Of a DNA stretch of 64,000 bases, positions 28,418 to 36,353 are shown one piece after another. The stretch is from Pandoraea faecigallinarum. Lineage in GTDB: Bacteria > Pseudomonadota > Gammaproteobacteria > Burkholderiales > Burkholderiaceae. The position numbers were made by a program, and so were the translations under genes. Under the pieces are notes generated by a model. That model had not been told where the DNA came from, ran no database searches, and saw only the letters and a list, made by a program, of their open reading frames with translations. Each line of letters starts with the position of its first letter. The stretch's first letter is position 1. Location of the stretch: the NCBI RefSeq assembly GCF_001029105.3, contig NZ_CP011807.3, positions 5,084,001-5,148,000 on the forward strand. Direction: 5' to 3'.

Positions 28418-28855
28418 TTACCCTTGATTCGTGATGGCGGCCAGCATCGTCTTGATCTGGCTGCTCAGGACCGTGAGGCCCGTCTGGTAATGCACGGCGT
28501 TATCGGCGAAGTTCACGCGCTCGGCATCGAGTTCGACGGTGTTGCCGTCGACGCTTTGCTGATAGGGCACGCGATAGAGCAGCTCCGGGCCGCCCATGGG
28601 CGGTGCCGTGGTCACCGCGCGCGCGGCGATGTGGCGCGAGGAGGTGCGCGAGAGCGACACACTCGACTCGGTGGCGATCTGCTGTTGCGCGCCGCGCTCC
28701 ACGGCCTGACTCAACGCGTTATTGAAGTCGACGTCGCGCGCCTTGTACCCCGGCGTATCTGCGTTGGCGATGTTCGACGAGATCACTTCCTGGCGATAGG
28801 CGCGCATCGATAGCGCCTGCTGGGAAAATCGCAATGCCGCGTCCAGTTTGTCCAT
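28418..28855 (-). CDS. flgB: Proximal rod protein FlgB
   Basis: FlgB is the first gene of the flgBCDEFGHIJ operon and encodes a proximal rod subunit. From the ATG at 28855 the product is 145 residues ([20 protein letters not shown], then [20 protein letters not shown]-terminal [20 protein letters not shown]). The frame stays open much further upstream, but that part has no family similarity and lies in the flgB-flgA divergent region. Start and length match FlgB proteins. Confidence 0.95.
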   Translation of the reverse strand: MDKLDAALRFSQQALSMRAYRQEVISSNIANADTPGYKARDVDFNNALSQAVERGAQQQIATESSVSLSRTSSRHIAARAVTTAPPMGGPELLYRVPYQQSVDGNTVELDAERVNFADNAVHYQTGLTVLSSQIKTMLAAITNQG

Positions 28856-29276
28856 GATCTCGTCTCGCCTGATGCTTGCCTTGATGCCGGGTACTTGGGT
28901 GATGCTCTTGAATCCGTGCGCCGTGCTCTCGCGGGCCGGCGCCGTTCGGCCGGGTTCGGCCTCGACTGGCGGGCGGTGCGCGGTGTGCAGACGGGATGTC
29001 CTGCCGGGTCCGGAAAAAACAGGGACCTTTTGGCATGCTTCGCATCGTATGCGTACGTCCCTGGATTCAATTGGAGGAATAGGAAGGAGATTGACCGCCA
29101 TTTCGAGCCATGCCCCGTTGCGGGACCTCTCTAGAATGGCTTCCTGACGGCATCGGGCGGGGTTCGCCCCCCAGGCACAGGAAACCTGCCCGGTGCCGTC
29201 GGCTTCACAGCTTGAAGCGGGTTGAGTGCCGGATGCCTCATGGTTCGACCAGGCGACGGCCGCAAGGAGAGTGAGC
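28856..29276. other. Divergent flgB / flgA regulatory region
   Basis: This 421-base region lies between divergent flgB (-) and flgA (+). No gene is supported; open frames crossing it lack family similarity. It should hold the early flagellar promoters for both operons. A less GC-rich block (about 29010-29095, with an A-run and GGAGGAATAGGAAGGAG) is the likeliest promoter area. The flgA-proximal end carries a structured inverted repeat (29147-29199). Confidence 0.6.
29147..29199 (+). repeat. Nested inverted repeat in the flgA leader
   Basis: ACGGCATCGGGC (29147-29158) pairs with GCCCGGTGCCGT (29188-29199) at 11 of 12 positions, plus a possible G-U. An inner CAGG-AAA-CCTG stem-loop lies at 29178-29188, and a GGGCG...CGCCC stem could form at the left. 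It ends 78 bases before the flgA ATG. No T-run follows, so it looks more like a leader structure or protein-binding site than a terminator. It does not match any riboswitch consensus I know. Confidence 0.5.
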
Positions 29277-30314
29277 ATGGCAGGCAAAACCGGCGACCGT
29301 CTCGTCGACGCCCCGCGCACGCACGGCGTGCTGCGGCCAGGCCAGCGCGCGCGCCTTCAATTCCGTCTTCGGACCGGCGTGCGCTCCGGCCTGCTGGCGG
29401 CAATGCTTGGCATCGTCGGCTTCGGGCTGTCGGCAGGCGTCGCTTCAGCGGCCCGGGCGGCGACGGCGGCGCCTCAGAATGCCGGCATCGCGACCGATCC
29501 CGCCGCTCAGAACCTCGGCAATACGCTTGGCCCCGGCGCCATCGTCATCCCCGGAAACAATGCTGCCGCAGGCGGCGTCGCGTCGAACGTGCCAGGCATC
29601 GTCCGGCCGGTGAGCACGACGGCGAATGCTCCCGCGCAGCCCGCACCCGCGCAGGCGGTCACCGCCCCGCAGAATTCGCAGTATCAGAATCCCCAGATCA
29701 TCCGTCAGACGGCCGAACGTTTCCTGCGCGAGCAGACAACCGGTCTGCCGGGTCAGGTCAATATCACCGTCGGCGAATCCGTCTCCGACCATATGCCTGC
29801 CTGCACGGCGCTCGAACCCTTCCTGCCGCCGGGCGCGCGCCTGTGGGGCACAACGAGCGTTGGCGTGCGTTGCGCGGGCGAGCGCCCGTGGACACTCTAT
29901 CTGCAAGCGCGCGTGAGCATCAACGCGACCTACTTCGTCGCTGCGCGCCAGATCAATCCGGGCGAGACGATTGCACCGAACGATCTGTCGCCGCGGCAGG
30001 GCGATCTCACGTTGCTGCCGCGCACCGTCGCGACCGACGCCGGCCAGATCGTCGGCACGGTCGCCGTGAACCGCATTACGTCGGGCCTGCCGATCCGCGC
30101 CGATCTGCTGCGCAGCGCGATTGCCGTTCAGCAGGGACAAACCGTGCGCGTGGTCTCGCGTGGATCGGGTTTCGAAGTGAGCACCGAAGGTCAGGTGCTC
30201 TCGCGAGCCAGTGCGGGAGACCCCGTGCAGGTGCGCACCCGTGCCGGACAAGTCGTCAGCGGCACGGTAAAGACAGGAAAGAACGGCAACGTCGAAGTCG
30301 AAGTTGCACTATAG
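29277..30314 (+). CDS. flgA: Flagellar P-ring assembly chaperone FlgA
   Basis: FlgA is a periplasmic chaperone for P-ring formation. From ATG 29277 (AAGGAG 7 bases upstream) the product is 345 residues. An upstream in-frame GTG at 29226 is less likely. A basic N-terminal stretch of about 35 residues precedes the signal sequence (SGLLAAMLGIVGFGLSAGVA, cleavage after ASA). An Ala/Pro/Gln-rich linker follows. The SAF/FlgA C-terminal region has VGVRCAGERPWTLYLQARVS, QINPGETIAPNDLSPRQGDL and RVVSRGSGFEVSTEGQVLSR. It is transcribed divergently from flgB. Confidence 0.95.
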   Translation: MAGKTGDRLVDAPRTHGVLRPGQRARLQFRLRTGVRSGLLAAMLGIVGFGLSAGVASAARAATAAPQNAGIATDPAAQNLGNTLGPGAIVIPGNNAAAGGVASNVPGIVRPVSTTANAPAQPAPAQAVTAPQNSQYQNPQIIRQTAERFLREQTTGLPGQVNITVGESVSDHMPACTALEPFLPPGARLWGTTSVGVRCAGERPWTLYLQARVSINATYFVAARQINPGETIAPNDLSPRQGDLTLLPRTVATDAGQIVGTVAVNRITSGLPIRADLLRSAIAVQQGQTVRVVSRGSGFEVSTEGQVLSRASAGDPVQVRTRAGQVVSGTVKTGKNGNVEVEVAL

Positions 30315-30387
30315 TGATCGCTCACTATCTTTAAGCATTCTCTGAAATCACCCGGGCACTTGAACTGGTAACAGGATGTTACTTGCC

Positions 30388-30414
30388 TAAAGTTATGGCG
30401 GATAATGCCGTTAC
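30388..30414 (+). promoter_or_regulatory. Sigma-28 (FliA)-type promoter upstream of flgM
   Basis: TAAAGTTA, exactly 11 bases, GCCGTTAC. Seven of eight -35 and six of eight -10 positions match the FliA consensus, with ideal spacing. It lies 25 bases before the flgM ATG. It is the best sigma-28 match in the window. Confidence 0.85.
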
Positions 30415-30439
30415 ACAGGCAGGTTTCTGGGGAAAGCAC

Positions 30440-30796
30440 ATGCAAATCGAACCACCCGCCAATCCGTTGACTGGCGTCGGCGCGGGCAAGGCGACGACTG
30501 ATCGGACGACCACCGGCACTGTGAATGCCGACGCAAGTGCTGCGCCTGCCGCGTCTGCTGCGCGTGCTGCGAATGTCGGCGGCGGCGCGAGCGTGAGTAC
30601 GAGCGCCCTGTCGTCGGAGATGCGCGCGTTGCAGGAAGCGCTGGCGCAAACGGGTATGGCAGACATCGACGTTGCGAAGGTGGCGGCGATCAAGACGGCG
30701 ATCGCCAACGGTCAGTTGGCCATCGACACATCCAGGATTGCGGACGGTCTCATTGCGACCGCACGCGATTTGCTCTCTGCTCAATCGAAGTCATGA
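30440..30796 (+). CDS. flgM: Anti-sigma-28 factor FlgM
   Basis: FlgM binds FliA in the cytoplasm until it is exported through the finished hook. The 118-residue product has a disordered, Ala/Thr-rich N-terminal half. The C-terminal sigma-binding helices are MRALQEALAQTGMADIDVAK, VAAIKTAIANGQLAIDTSRI and ADGLIATARDLLS. A GGGGAAAG site lies before ATG 30440; in-frame codons upstream overlap the promoter. A sigma-28-type promoter just upstream implies autoregulation. The stop overlaps flgN by ATGA. Confidence 0.95.
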   Translation: MQIEPPANPLTGVGAGKATTDRTTTGTVNADASAAPAASAARAANVGGGASVSTSALSSEMRALQEALAQTGMADIDVAKVAAIKTAIANGQLAIDTSRIADGLIATARDLLSAQSKS

Positions 30797-31251
30797 CTAC
30801 CGAAGCCCTGCTCAACGCCCTGTCTGTCGAGACGACCGCTATCGGTACGTTTTCGGCATTGCTTGGGGAAGAACAGCAGGCATTGGTGAGCGGCACGCTG
30901 GACGCGCTGCCGGAACTGACCGAGCGCAAGACACGCGCGGTGGTGGAACTCTCGGCGCTCGGTCGCGAGCGCGACGCGCACTTGCAGGCATTGGGTTTTA
31001 CGCCGGATGAAGCCGGTGCGACGGCGGCGGCGGCGACCGATGCCCGCATCGCCACGGCCTGGAACGCCTTGCTGGCTGCGGCAGCGCAAGCCAAGCGCGC
31101 CAACGATACGAACGGCCTGCTCATCAATACGCGCCTGACTTACACGCAGCAGGCGCTGAACGTCCTTTACGGCCCGGGCAACAACGCTCCCCTCTACGGC
31201 CCGGACGGCCGCACCACCCCGCGTTCGAGCGGGGGAAGCGTTACGGCCTGA
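30793..31251 (+). CDS. flgN: Flagellar export chaperone FlgN
   Basis: FlgN is the cytoplasmic chaperone for FlgK and FlgL. The 152-residue helical protein has typical FlgN spacing of hydrophobics (LLNALSVETTAIGTFSALLG, then LVSGTLDALPELTERKTRAV) and a C-terminal TRLTYTQQALNVLYG motif that FlgN proteins share. It overlaps flgM by 4 bases, the standard flgMN arrangement. No obvious terminator lies in the 111 bases before convergent fliA. Confidence 0.92.
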   Translation: MTTEALLNALSVETTAIGTFSALLGEEQQALVSGTLDALPELTERKTRAVVELSALGRERDAHLQALGFTPDEAGATAAAATDARIATAWNALLAAAAQAKRANDTNGLLINTRLTYTQQALNVLYGPGNNAPLYGPDGRTTPRSSGGSVTA

Positions 31252-31362
31252 GGGTCGTCAGGTCATTTCTCGCCCGGGAAAAACGTCGGAGAATCGATGA
31301 ATTTCGACGGCGCGCCCCAAAGTCCGACCCGGGTCCCGCGCCTTCGATCTGTTGTCATACGG

Positions 31363-32091
31363 TCAACTCGCCGACGTCCACGCCTTCTCACGCAACGTCG
31401 CACGCAGGCGCGATATCGCCTGGCTGTGCAACTGGCACACGCGTGACTCGCTGACTTCGAGCACCGCGCCGATTTCGCGCAGGTTCAGGCCCTGCTCGTA
31501 GTACAGGCTCATCAGCAACTTCTCGCGATCCGGCAGGCGGTCGATGGCGTCGACCACGCCGCCACGCAAGCCCTCGTCGAGGAGCATCGTCAACGGGTCC
31601 GCGCCCGGGTCCGCGCAGATGCGGTCGATGAACGGCTCTTCATCCGCCGCTTCGAAATCTTCGTAATAGATCAGTTGGCAGCCGTGCACGTCCTGCAACA
31701 TCTGCTGATATTCGGTCAGCCCGATAGACATCTCGCCCGCAATCTCGCTCTCGGACGGCCCCCGCCCCAGCCGCTGCTCCAGACGCTGCACCGCCTTCTC
31801 GATCTCGCGCGCCGTCTTGCGAATGCCGCGCGACGCCCAGTCGAGCTCGCGCAACTCGTCGAGCATCGCCCCGCGAATGCGCTGGCTCGCGTACGTCTCG
31901 AACTGCGCGCCCTGCGTCTCCTGATACCGGTTCGCCGCATCGAGCAGCCCCAGCATGCCGGCCTGAATCAGATCTTCCAACTCCACGCTGGCCGGCAGCT
32001 TCGCCATCAATTGCAGCGCCAGGCGGCGCACCAACGGCGCGTATTGGGTCAGCGTGTCATTCGTATCGACCTTCCCGCGCGCGGTATACAT
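31363..32091 (-). CDS. fliA: Flagellar sigma factor FliA (sigma-28)
   Basis: FliA directs RNA polymerase to late flagellar, motor and chemotaxis promoters. The 242-residue product has the usual length. Region 2 is at about 15-90 (YAPLVRRLALQLMAKLPASV, LEDLIQAGMLGLLDAANRYQ, FETYASQRIRGAMLDELREL), region 3 at about 95-150, and the region 4 helix-turn-helix at 190-235 (LNLREIGAVLEVSESRVCQL). It is the last gene of flhB-flhA-flhF-flhG-fliA, 38 bases after flhG. Confidence 0.97.
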   Translation of the reverse strand: MYTARGKVDTNDTLTQYAPLVRRLALQLMAKLPASVELEDLIQAGMLGLLDAANRYQETQGAQFETYASQRIRGAMLDELRELDWASRGIRKTAREIEKAVQRLEQRLGRGPSESEIAGEMSIGLTEYQQMLQDVHGCQLIYYEDFEAADEEPFIDRICADPGADPLTMLLDEGLRGGVVDAIDRLPDREKLLMSLYYEQGLNLREIGAVLEVSESRVCQLHSQAISRLRATLREKAWTSAS

Positions 32092-32129
32092 GTTTCCCCT
32101 CCGCTTCCTCTCGACGCGTGCCGTGCCGC

Positions 32130-32993
32130 TCAGGCCGTGTGCGCGCTCACCGCGCCCACGCCATGCGCCATTTCGCCACCGCGATCGCCGCCGATATCAC
32201 CGATTCCCGCCGGTCCCGTCTCGCGAATCGCCAACGGCCAGTGCATCACCTGCGCCGCCAATTGGCGATATGCCACCGCTGCCGGTGCCATCGGGAAAGC
32301 GTCGACCACCGTGCGCGCCAGATGCCGCGCCCGCAAGACCTGACGATCCGACGGCACATGTCCGGCCAACTCCAGCGACACCGCGAGATAACGGCTCGCC
32401 GTCGTGGCCAGATTGCGGCACACCACGCGTGCCTCCATCTCCTCCGCCCGGTTGACCACCACCCGGAACTGCGCCAGCGCATACTCGAAATGCGCCTGCT
32501 TGATCCACGAATACGCCCCCGTGATGGACGCCGGCTCACACCCCAGCACGACCAGCACGTCGTGCGCATGCGCCGCGAGCGGACTCAACACGCCGCCCGC
32601 GTGCGTGCAATCGACGATCACGACGTCCGGCTCGCCCACCGTCAGCACGGGCAGCGCAAGCCGCGGGTCGATCCGTTCCGGATGGCGGTGCGCCACCGGC
32701 ACCAGCACCACGTTGTCGCGCGTTTGCACGCGAACCGCGTCGGGCGAGATACGTCCCGCAATCACATCGTGGATGTCGCCGCGCAACGGCAGACCGAGCG
32801 CCGGCGCCGCGTGGCCGCTCTCGTCGGCCAGCACCACATCCTGACCGTGATGAGCCAGCGCGCTGGCCAGATTCAACGCAACACTCGTCTGACCGGCTTC
32901 AGGCGCACTTCCCACCACAGCGACGATACGCGTGGTGTGGCGCGCCACCAGACGGCGCAGCCCCTCAGCTTGATCGAGCACGAGTTTAACCAA
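32130..32993 (-). CDS. flhG: FlhG/FleN-type MinD-like ATPase with degenerate P-loop
   Basis: FlhG limits flagellar number and works with FlhF. The 287-residue product opens with the FlhG-specific activating helix (MVKLVLDQAEGLRRLV), the part known to stimulate FlhF GTPase, followed by a MinD/ParA fold. The P-loop reads GSAPEAGQTS (28-37) instead of KGGxGKT/S, so both lysines are missing. The rest of the fold persists (VALNLASALAHHGQDVVLAD, VVIVDCTH). It overlaps flhF by 8 bases. ATP binding may be weakened or lost, which would make it a non-canonical FlhG. Confidence 0.88.
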   Translation of the reverse strand: MVKLVLDQAEGLRRLVARHTTRIVAVVGSAPEAGQTSVALNLASALAHHGQDVVLADESGHAAPALGLPLRGDIHDVIAGRISPDAVRVQTRDNVVLVPVAHRHPERIDPRLALPVLTVGEPDVVIVDCTHAGGVLSPLAAHAHDVLVVLGCEPASITGAYSWIKQAHFEYALAQFRVVVNRAEEMEARVVCRNLATTASRYLAVSLELAGHVPSDRQVLRARHLARTVVDAFPMAPAAVAYRQLAAQVMHWPLAIRETGPAGIGDIGGDRGGEMAHGVGAVSAHTA

Positions 32994-34248
32994 AGCAGGC
33001 CTCGCCTGAAGGTTGAGCGGGCGCGAACAGCCCGCTGTAGTGAGGATCGACCCCGCGCACCACGGCCGGCAAATCCTCCTCGGACGGCACGAACGGCGAT
33101 CCCGTCACCGGCGCGGACAGTGCCGTGTCGATCAGGAACTGCCGGTCCGCCACGTGCAGGTTCTCCGGCACGCGCTGTCCCGTGGAAACGTAGTGCACCG
33201 GCAAGCGGTGGCGAATCACCGTATCGAGCACCGACCCGAGATTGGTCGTCTCGTCGAGTTTCGTCAGGATACACCCGGCTAGATCGCCGCCACCTTCGGC
33301 GCTGGCGCTGCGGTAAGCGTGCACCACCTCGTTGAGCGTGTCGCCGTGGCTCGTCGCATTGAGCAACAACAGACGTTGCACCGGCGTCTGCGCTCCGCAC
33401 AGCATCGCCACCTGCTCCGGCACCGTACGGTCCCGCTGGCTCATGCCCACCGTGTCGATCAGCACCATGTGCTTGTTGCGAAGTTCCGTGAGCGCCAGAC
33501 GCAGATCTGTCGCATCCTTCACCGCATGCACCGTGACGCCGAGAATCTTGCCGTAGATGCGCAACTGCTCGTGGCCGCCGATACGGTAGCTGTCGGTCGT
33601 GAGTAGCGCGAGTTTCTCCGCGCCGTGGCGCATCACGCAGCGCGCCGCCAGTTTTGCCGTGGTCGTGGTCTTGCCCACCCCGGTCGGCCCCATGAGCGCA
33701 TACACGCCGCCACGGTCCATCAATTCATCTTCGTTCGGCATGACAGGCAGGTTGCGCTTGAGCGCATTCTTTACCCAGTCGAGGCCGCCTTCGCGGTCGC
33801 TGCCTTCGGGCAGATGTTCAAGCAACGCGCGGCCGAGCTGCGCCGAGAAGCCCGCAGCGAGCAACGTTCGCAGAATCTCGCCCTGCGCCGGCGAGCGCCG
33901 CTGTTTGTCGTTCCACACCAGCCCGGCGACCTGCTCTTCGAGCAATCCGCGCATGCTCTGGAGTTCGCCCATCATTGACTGCGCAAAGGCGCTGGTCGCC
34001 GAGATGTCGTTGGCGGCGCTCGCCTGATTCGACACCACGGGCACCGGCGCGGCGGGACGCGGACGTGGGCGATGCGTCGGCATGTCGCCGCTGGCCAGGG
34101 CGTCAAGATCCTCTTCCGCCAAGGCCACGATTTCGACGCCGTTGGCGACCGAACGGTTGGACAACACGACCGCATCGGGTCCGATTTCCTCGCGAATCTG
34201 GCGCAGTGCGTCGCGGCACGTGCCCGCAAAGAATTTCCGAATCTTCAC
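32986..34248 (-). CDS. flhF: SRP-type GTPase FlhF
   Basis: FlhF marks the site of flagellar assembly, usually a pole. The 420-residue product has the basic N-terminal domain (MKIRKFFAGTCRDALRQIRE), a Pro/Ala linker at ~55-95, and the NG GTPase domain from ~100. The G1 loop GPTGVGKT is at 187-194, with DTVGMSQRD (G3), TKLDETTNLGSVLD (G4) and PVHYVSTGQRVPENLH (G5). It overlaps flhA by 4 bases and flhG by 8, so the three are probably translationally coupled. Confidence 0.96.
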   Translation of the reverse strand: MKIRKFFAGTCRDALRQIREEIGPDAVVLSNRSVANGVEIVALAEEDLDALASGDMPTHRPRPRPAAPVPVVSNQASAANDISATSAFAQSMMGELQSMRGLLEEQVAGLVWNDKQRRSPAQGEILRTLLAAGFSAQLGRALLEHLPEGSDREGGLDWVKNALKRNLPVMPNEDELMDRGGVYALMGPTGVGKTTTTAKLAARCVMRHGAEKLALLTTDSYRIGGHEQLRIYGKILGVTVHAVKDATDLRLALTELRNKHMVLIDTVGMSQRDRTVPEQVAMLCGAQTPVQRLLLLNATSHGDTLNEVVHAYRSASAEGGGDLAGCILTKLDETTNLGSVLDTVIRHRLPVHYVSTGQRVPENLHVADRQFLIDTALSAPVTGSPFVPSEEDLPAVVRGVDPHYSGLFAPAQPSGEACFG

Positions 34249-36350
34249 GCTTGACCTCCGATGAGTGCCGTCATTTTCACATTACGGGTATCTGGCACTT
34301 CCGCATACGACAAAACCTTGAGCTGCGGCAGGCTGCGGCGCAGGAAGCGCGAGAGCAGCGAACGCAGCGGATGTTGAACCAGCAATACCGCCGGCAGGCC
34401 CTGACGCTCCTGTCGCGCCACCGCGGCCTGGGTTTCACGCAGCAATGTGTCCGCGAGGCCCGGCTCGAGGCCGGTGCCGCCGCCGGCCGACAACGCCTGC
34501 GTGAGAATTCGTTCGAGATTGGCGTCGAGCCCCACCACTTCCAGATCGCCGTTGCCCGGGAACACGCTCTGCGTGATCGCGCGGCCCAGCGACAGGCGCA
34601 CCAGCGCGGTGAGATCGTGCGGATCCTGCACGCGCGCGCCATGCTCGGCGATGGTGTCGATGATGGTGCGCATGTCGCGAATCGGCACCTGTTCTTCGAG
34701 CAGGTTCTGCAACACCTTTTGCAACGTGGTGAGCGCAATGGTCTTCGGCACCAGATCTTCGATGAGCTTCGGCGCGTCCTTGCCGATACGCTCGATGAGT
34801 TGCTGCACTTCCTGACGTCCGAGCAATTCGTGCGCGTGCGCATTGATCAGGTGATTCAGGTGCGTGGCGACCACCGTGCCCGCGTCGACCACGGTGTACC
34901 CGTAGGCCTGCGCCTGTTCGCGCTGACCGACGTCGATCCACGTTGCCGGCAAGCCGAAGGCGGGATCGCGTGTCGGTGTGCCTTGCAGCGGCGCGCTCAC
35001 CTGCCCCGGATCGATGGCAAGCAACTGCCCCGGATAGGCTTCGCCCTCCCCGATGATCACGCCCTTGAGCGTGATCCGATACTGGTTCGGCCTGAGTTCC
35101 AGGTTGTCGCGAATGTGCACGACCGGCGCGAGGAAACCAATTTCCTGCGCGAATTTCTTGCGAATGCCCTTGATTCGCTTGAGGAGTTCGCCATCCTGAT
35201 TGCGGTCGACGAGCGGAATCAGGCGATAGCCGACTTCCAGCCCCAGCGGATCGACCAGCGCCACGTCGTCCCACGAGGCTTCGGCCACTTCGGCGGGCGC
35301 GGCGGCGGCCACCGGCGCCGGGCGCGTGGCCTGCACCTTCGCCGCGGCCGCCTTGCGGAACTGCCAGCGGGCCAGCGCGCCGAGCCCCAGCGCGAGCACC
35401 AGAAAGGCGAAGTGCGGCATGCCCGGGATCAACCCCATCAGGCCGAGAATCGCCGCGGTAATACCCAGCACCTGCGGGTTGCTGAACAGTTGCGAGACGA
35501 CTTGCTGGCCAACGTCTTCGTCCGTTGCCACACGCGAGACGACGACACCGGCAGCCGTCGAGATCACCAGCGCCGGGATCTGCGCGACGAGACCGTCGCC
35601 GATGGTCAGCAGCGTGTAGTTCTTGGCCGCCATGCCGAGGTCCAGATTGTGCTGGACCACGCCGACGATCAGCCCGCCGACGATGTTGATCAGCATGATC
35701 AGCAGGCCTGCAACGGCGTCGCCGCGCACGAACTTCGAGGCGCCGTCCATCGAGCCGTAGAAGTCGGCTTCCTGCGCGATCACGGCCCGGCGCTTGCGCG
35801 CCTCCTCTTCGCCGATCAGACCGGCGTTCAGATCGGCGTCGATGGCCATCTGCTTGCCGGGCATGGCGTCGAGCGTGAAACGCGCGCCCACTTCGGCGAT
35901 ACGACCCGCGCCCTTGGTAATCACCATGAAGTTGATGACCACAAGGATGATGAACACCACGATACCGACGGCGTAATTACCGCCCACCAGGAAGTGGCCG
36001 AACGCCTCAATCACCTTGCCCGCGGCGTCGGGGCCCGTGTGGCCTTCGAGCAGGACCACCCGGGTGGACGCGACGTTCAGCGACAGGCGCAGCAGCGTGG
36101 AGAAAAGCAGCACGCTCGGAAACGCCGCGAAGTCGAGCGGCTTTTGCGTGTACATGCTCACGAGCAGCACCATCACCGCGAGCGCGATGTTGAACGTAAA
36201 AAGCAGATCCAGGATGAACGGCGGCAGCGGGAGGATCATCATGCCCAGAATCATGATGATCAGCACCGGCGCGGCGAGCGACTTCAGATTGCCGCCGAGG
36301 AGCATCTGCGACGTACGCAACAGCTGATTCGCGCGTGGATTGAGGTTCAT
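34245..36350 (-). CDS. flhA: Flagellar export apparatus protein FlhA
   Basis: FlhA is the export-gate component that forms the nonameric cytoplasmic ring and couples the proton gradient. The 701-residue product has eight predicted membrane segments in the first ~330 residues. The conserved FHIPEP region (VVFIILVVINFMVITKGAGR, VARFTLDAMPGKQMAIDADL) is followed by the cytoplasmic domain ending IKVLSYAEVP-like (LPQLKVLSYAEVPDTRNVKM). It sits 3 bases after flhB. Confidence 0.97.
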   Translation of the reverse strand: MNLNPRANQLLRTSQMLLGGNLKSLAAPVLIIMILGMMILPLPPFILDLLFTFNIALAVMVLLVSMYTQKPLDFAAFPSVLLFSTLLRLSLNVASTRVVLLEGHTGPDAAGKVIEAFGHFLVGGNYAVGIVVFIILVVINFMVITKGAGRIAEVGARFTLDAMPGKQMAIDADLNAGLIGEEEARKRRAVIAQEADFYGSMDGASKFVRGDAVAGLLIMLINIVGGLIVGVVQHNLDLGMAAKNYTLLTIGDGLVAQIPALVISTAAGVVVSRVATDEDVGQQVVSQLFSNPQVLGITAAILGLMGLIPGMPHFAFLVLALGLGALARWQFRKAAAAKVQATRPAPVAAAAPAEVAEASWDDVALVDPLGLEVGYRLIPLVDRNQDGELLKRIKGIRKKFAQEIGFLAPVVHIRDNLELRPNQYRITLKGVIIGEGEAYPGQLLAIDPGQVSAPLQGTPTRDPAFGLPATWIDVGQREQAQAYGYTVVDAGTVVATHLNHLINAHAHELLGRQEVQQLIERIGKDAPKLIEDLVPKTIALTTLQKVLQNLLEEQVPIRDMRTIIDTIAEHGARVQDPHDLTALVRLSLGRAITQSVFPGNGDLEVVGLDANLERILTQALSAGGGTGLEPGLADTLLRETQAAVARQERQGLPAVLLVQHPLRSLLSRFLRRSLPQLKVLSYAEVPDTRNVKMTALIGGQA

Positions 36351-36353
36351 TCG

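Noticed and set aside
29147..29199. c-di-GMP or cobalamin riboswitch in the flgA leader
   Set aside because: I compared the visible stems with the consensus elements I know and found no conserved riboswitch core; kept only as an unassigned inverted repeat.
28856..29320. N-terminal extension of flgB by about 155 codons
   Set aside because: FlgB family length and start fit ATG 28855. The extension covers the divergent promoter region and has no similarity to FlgB.
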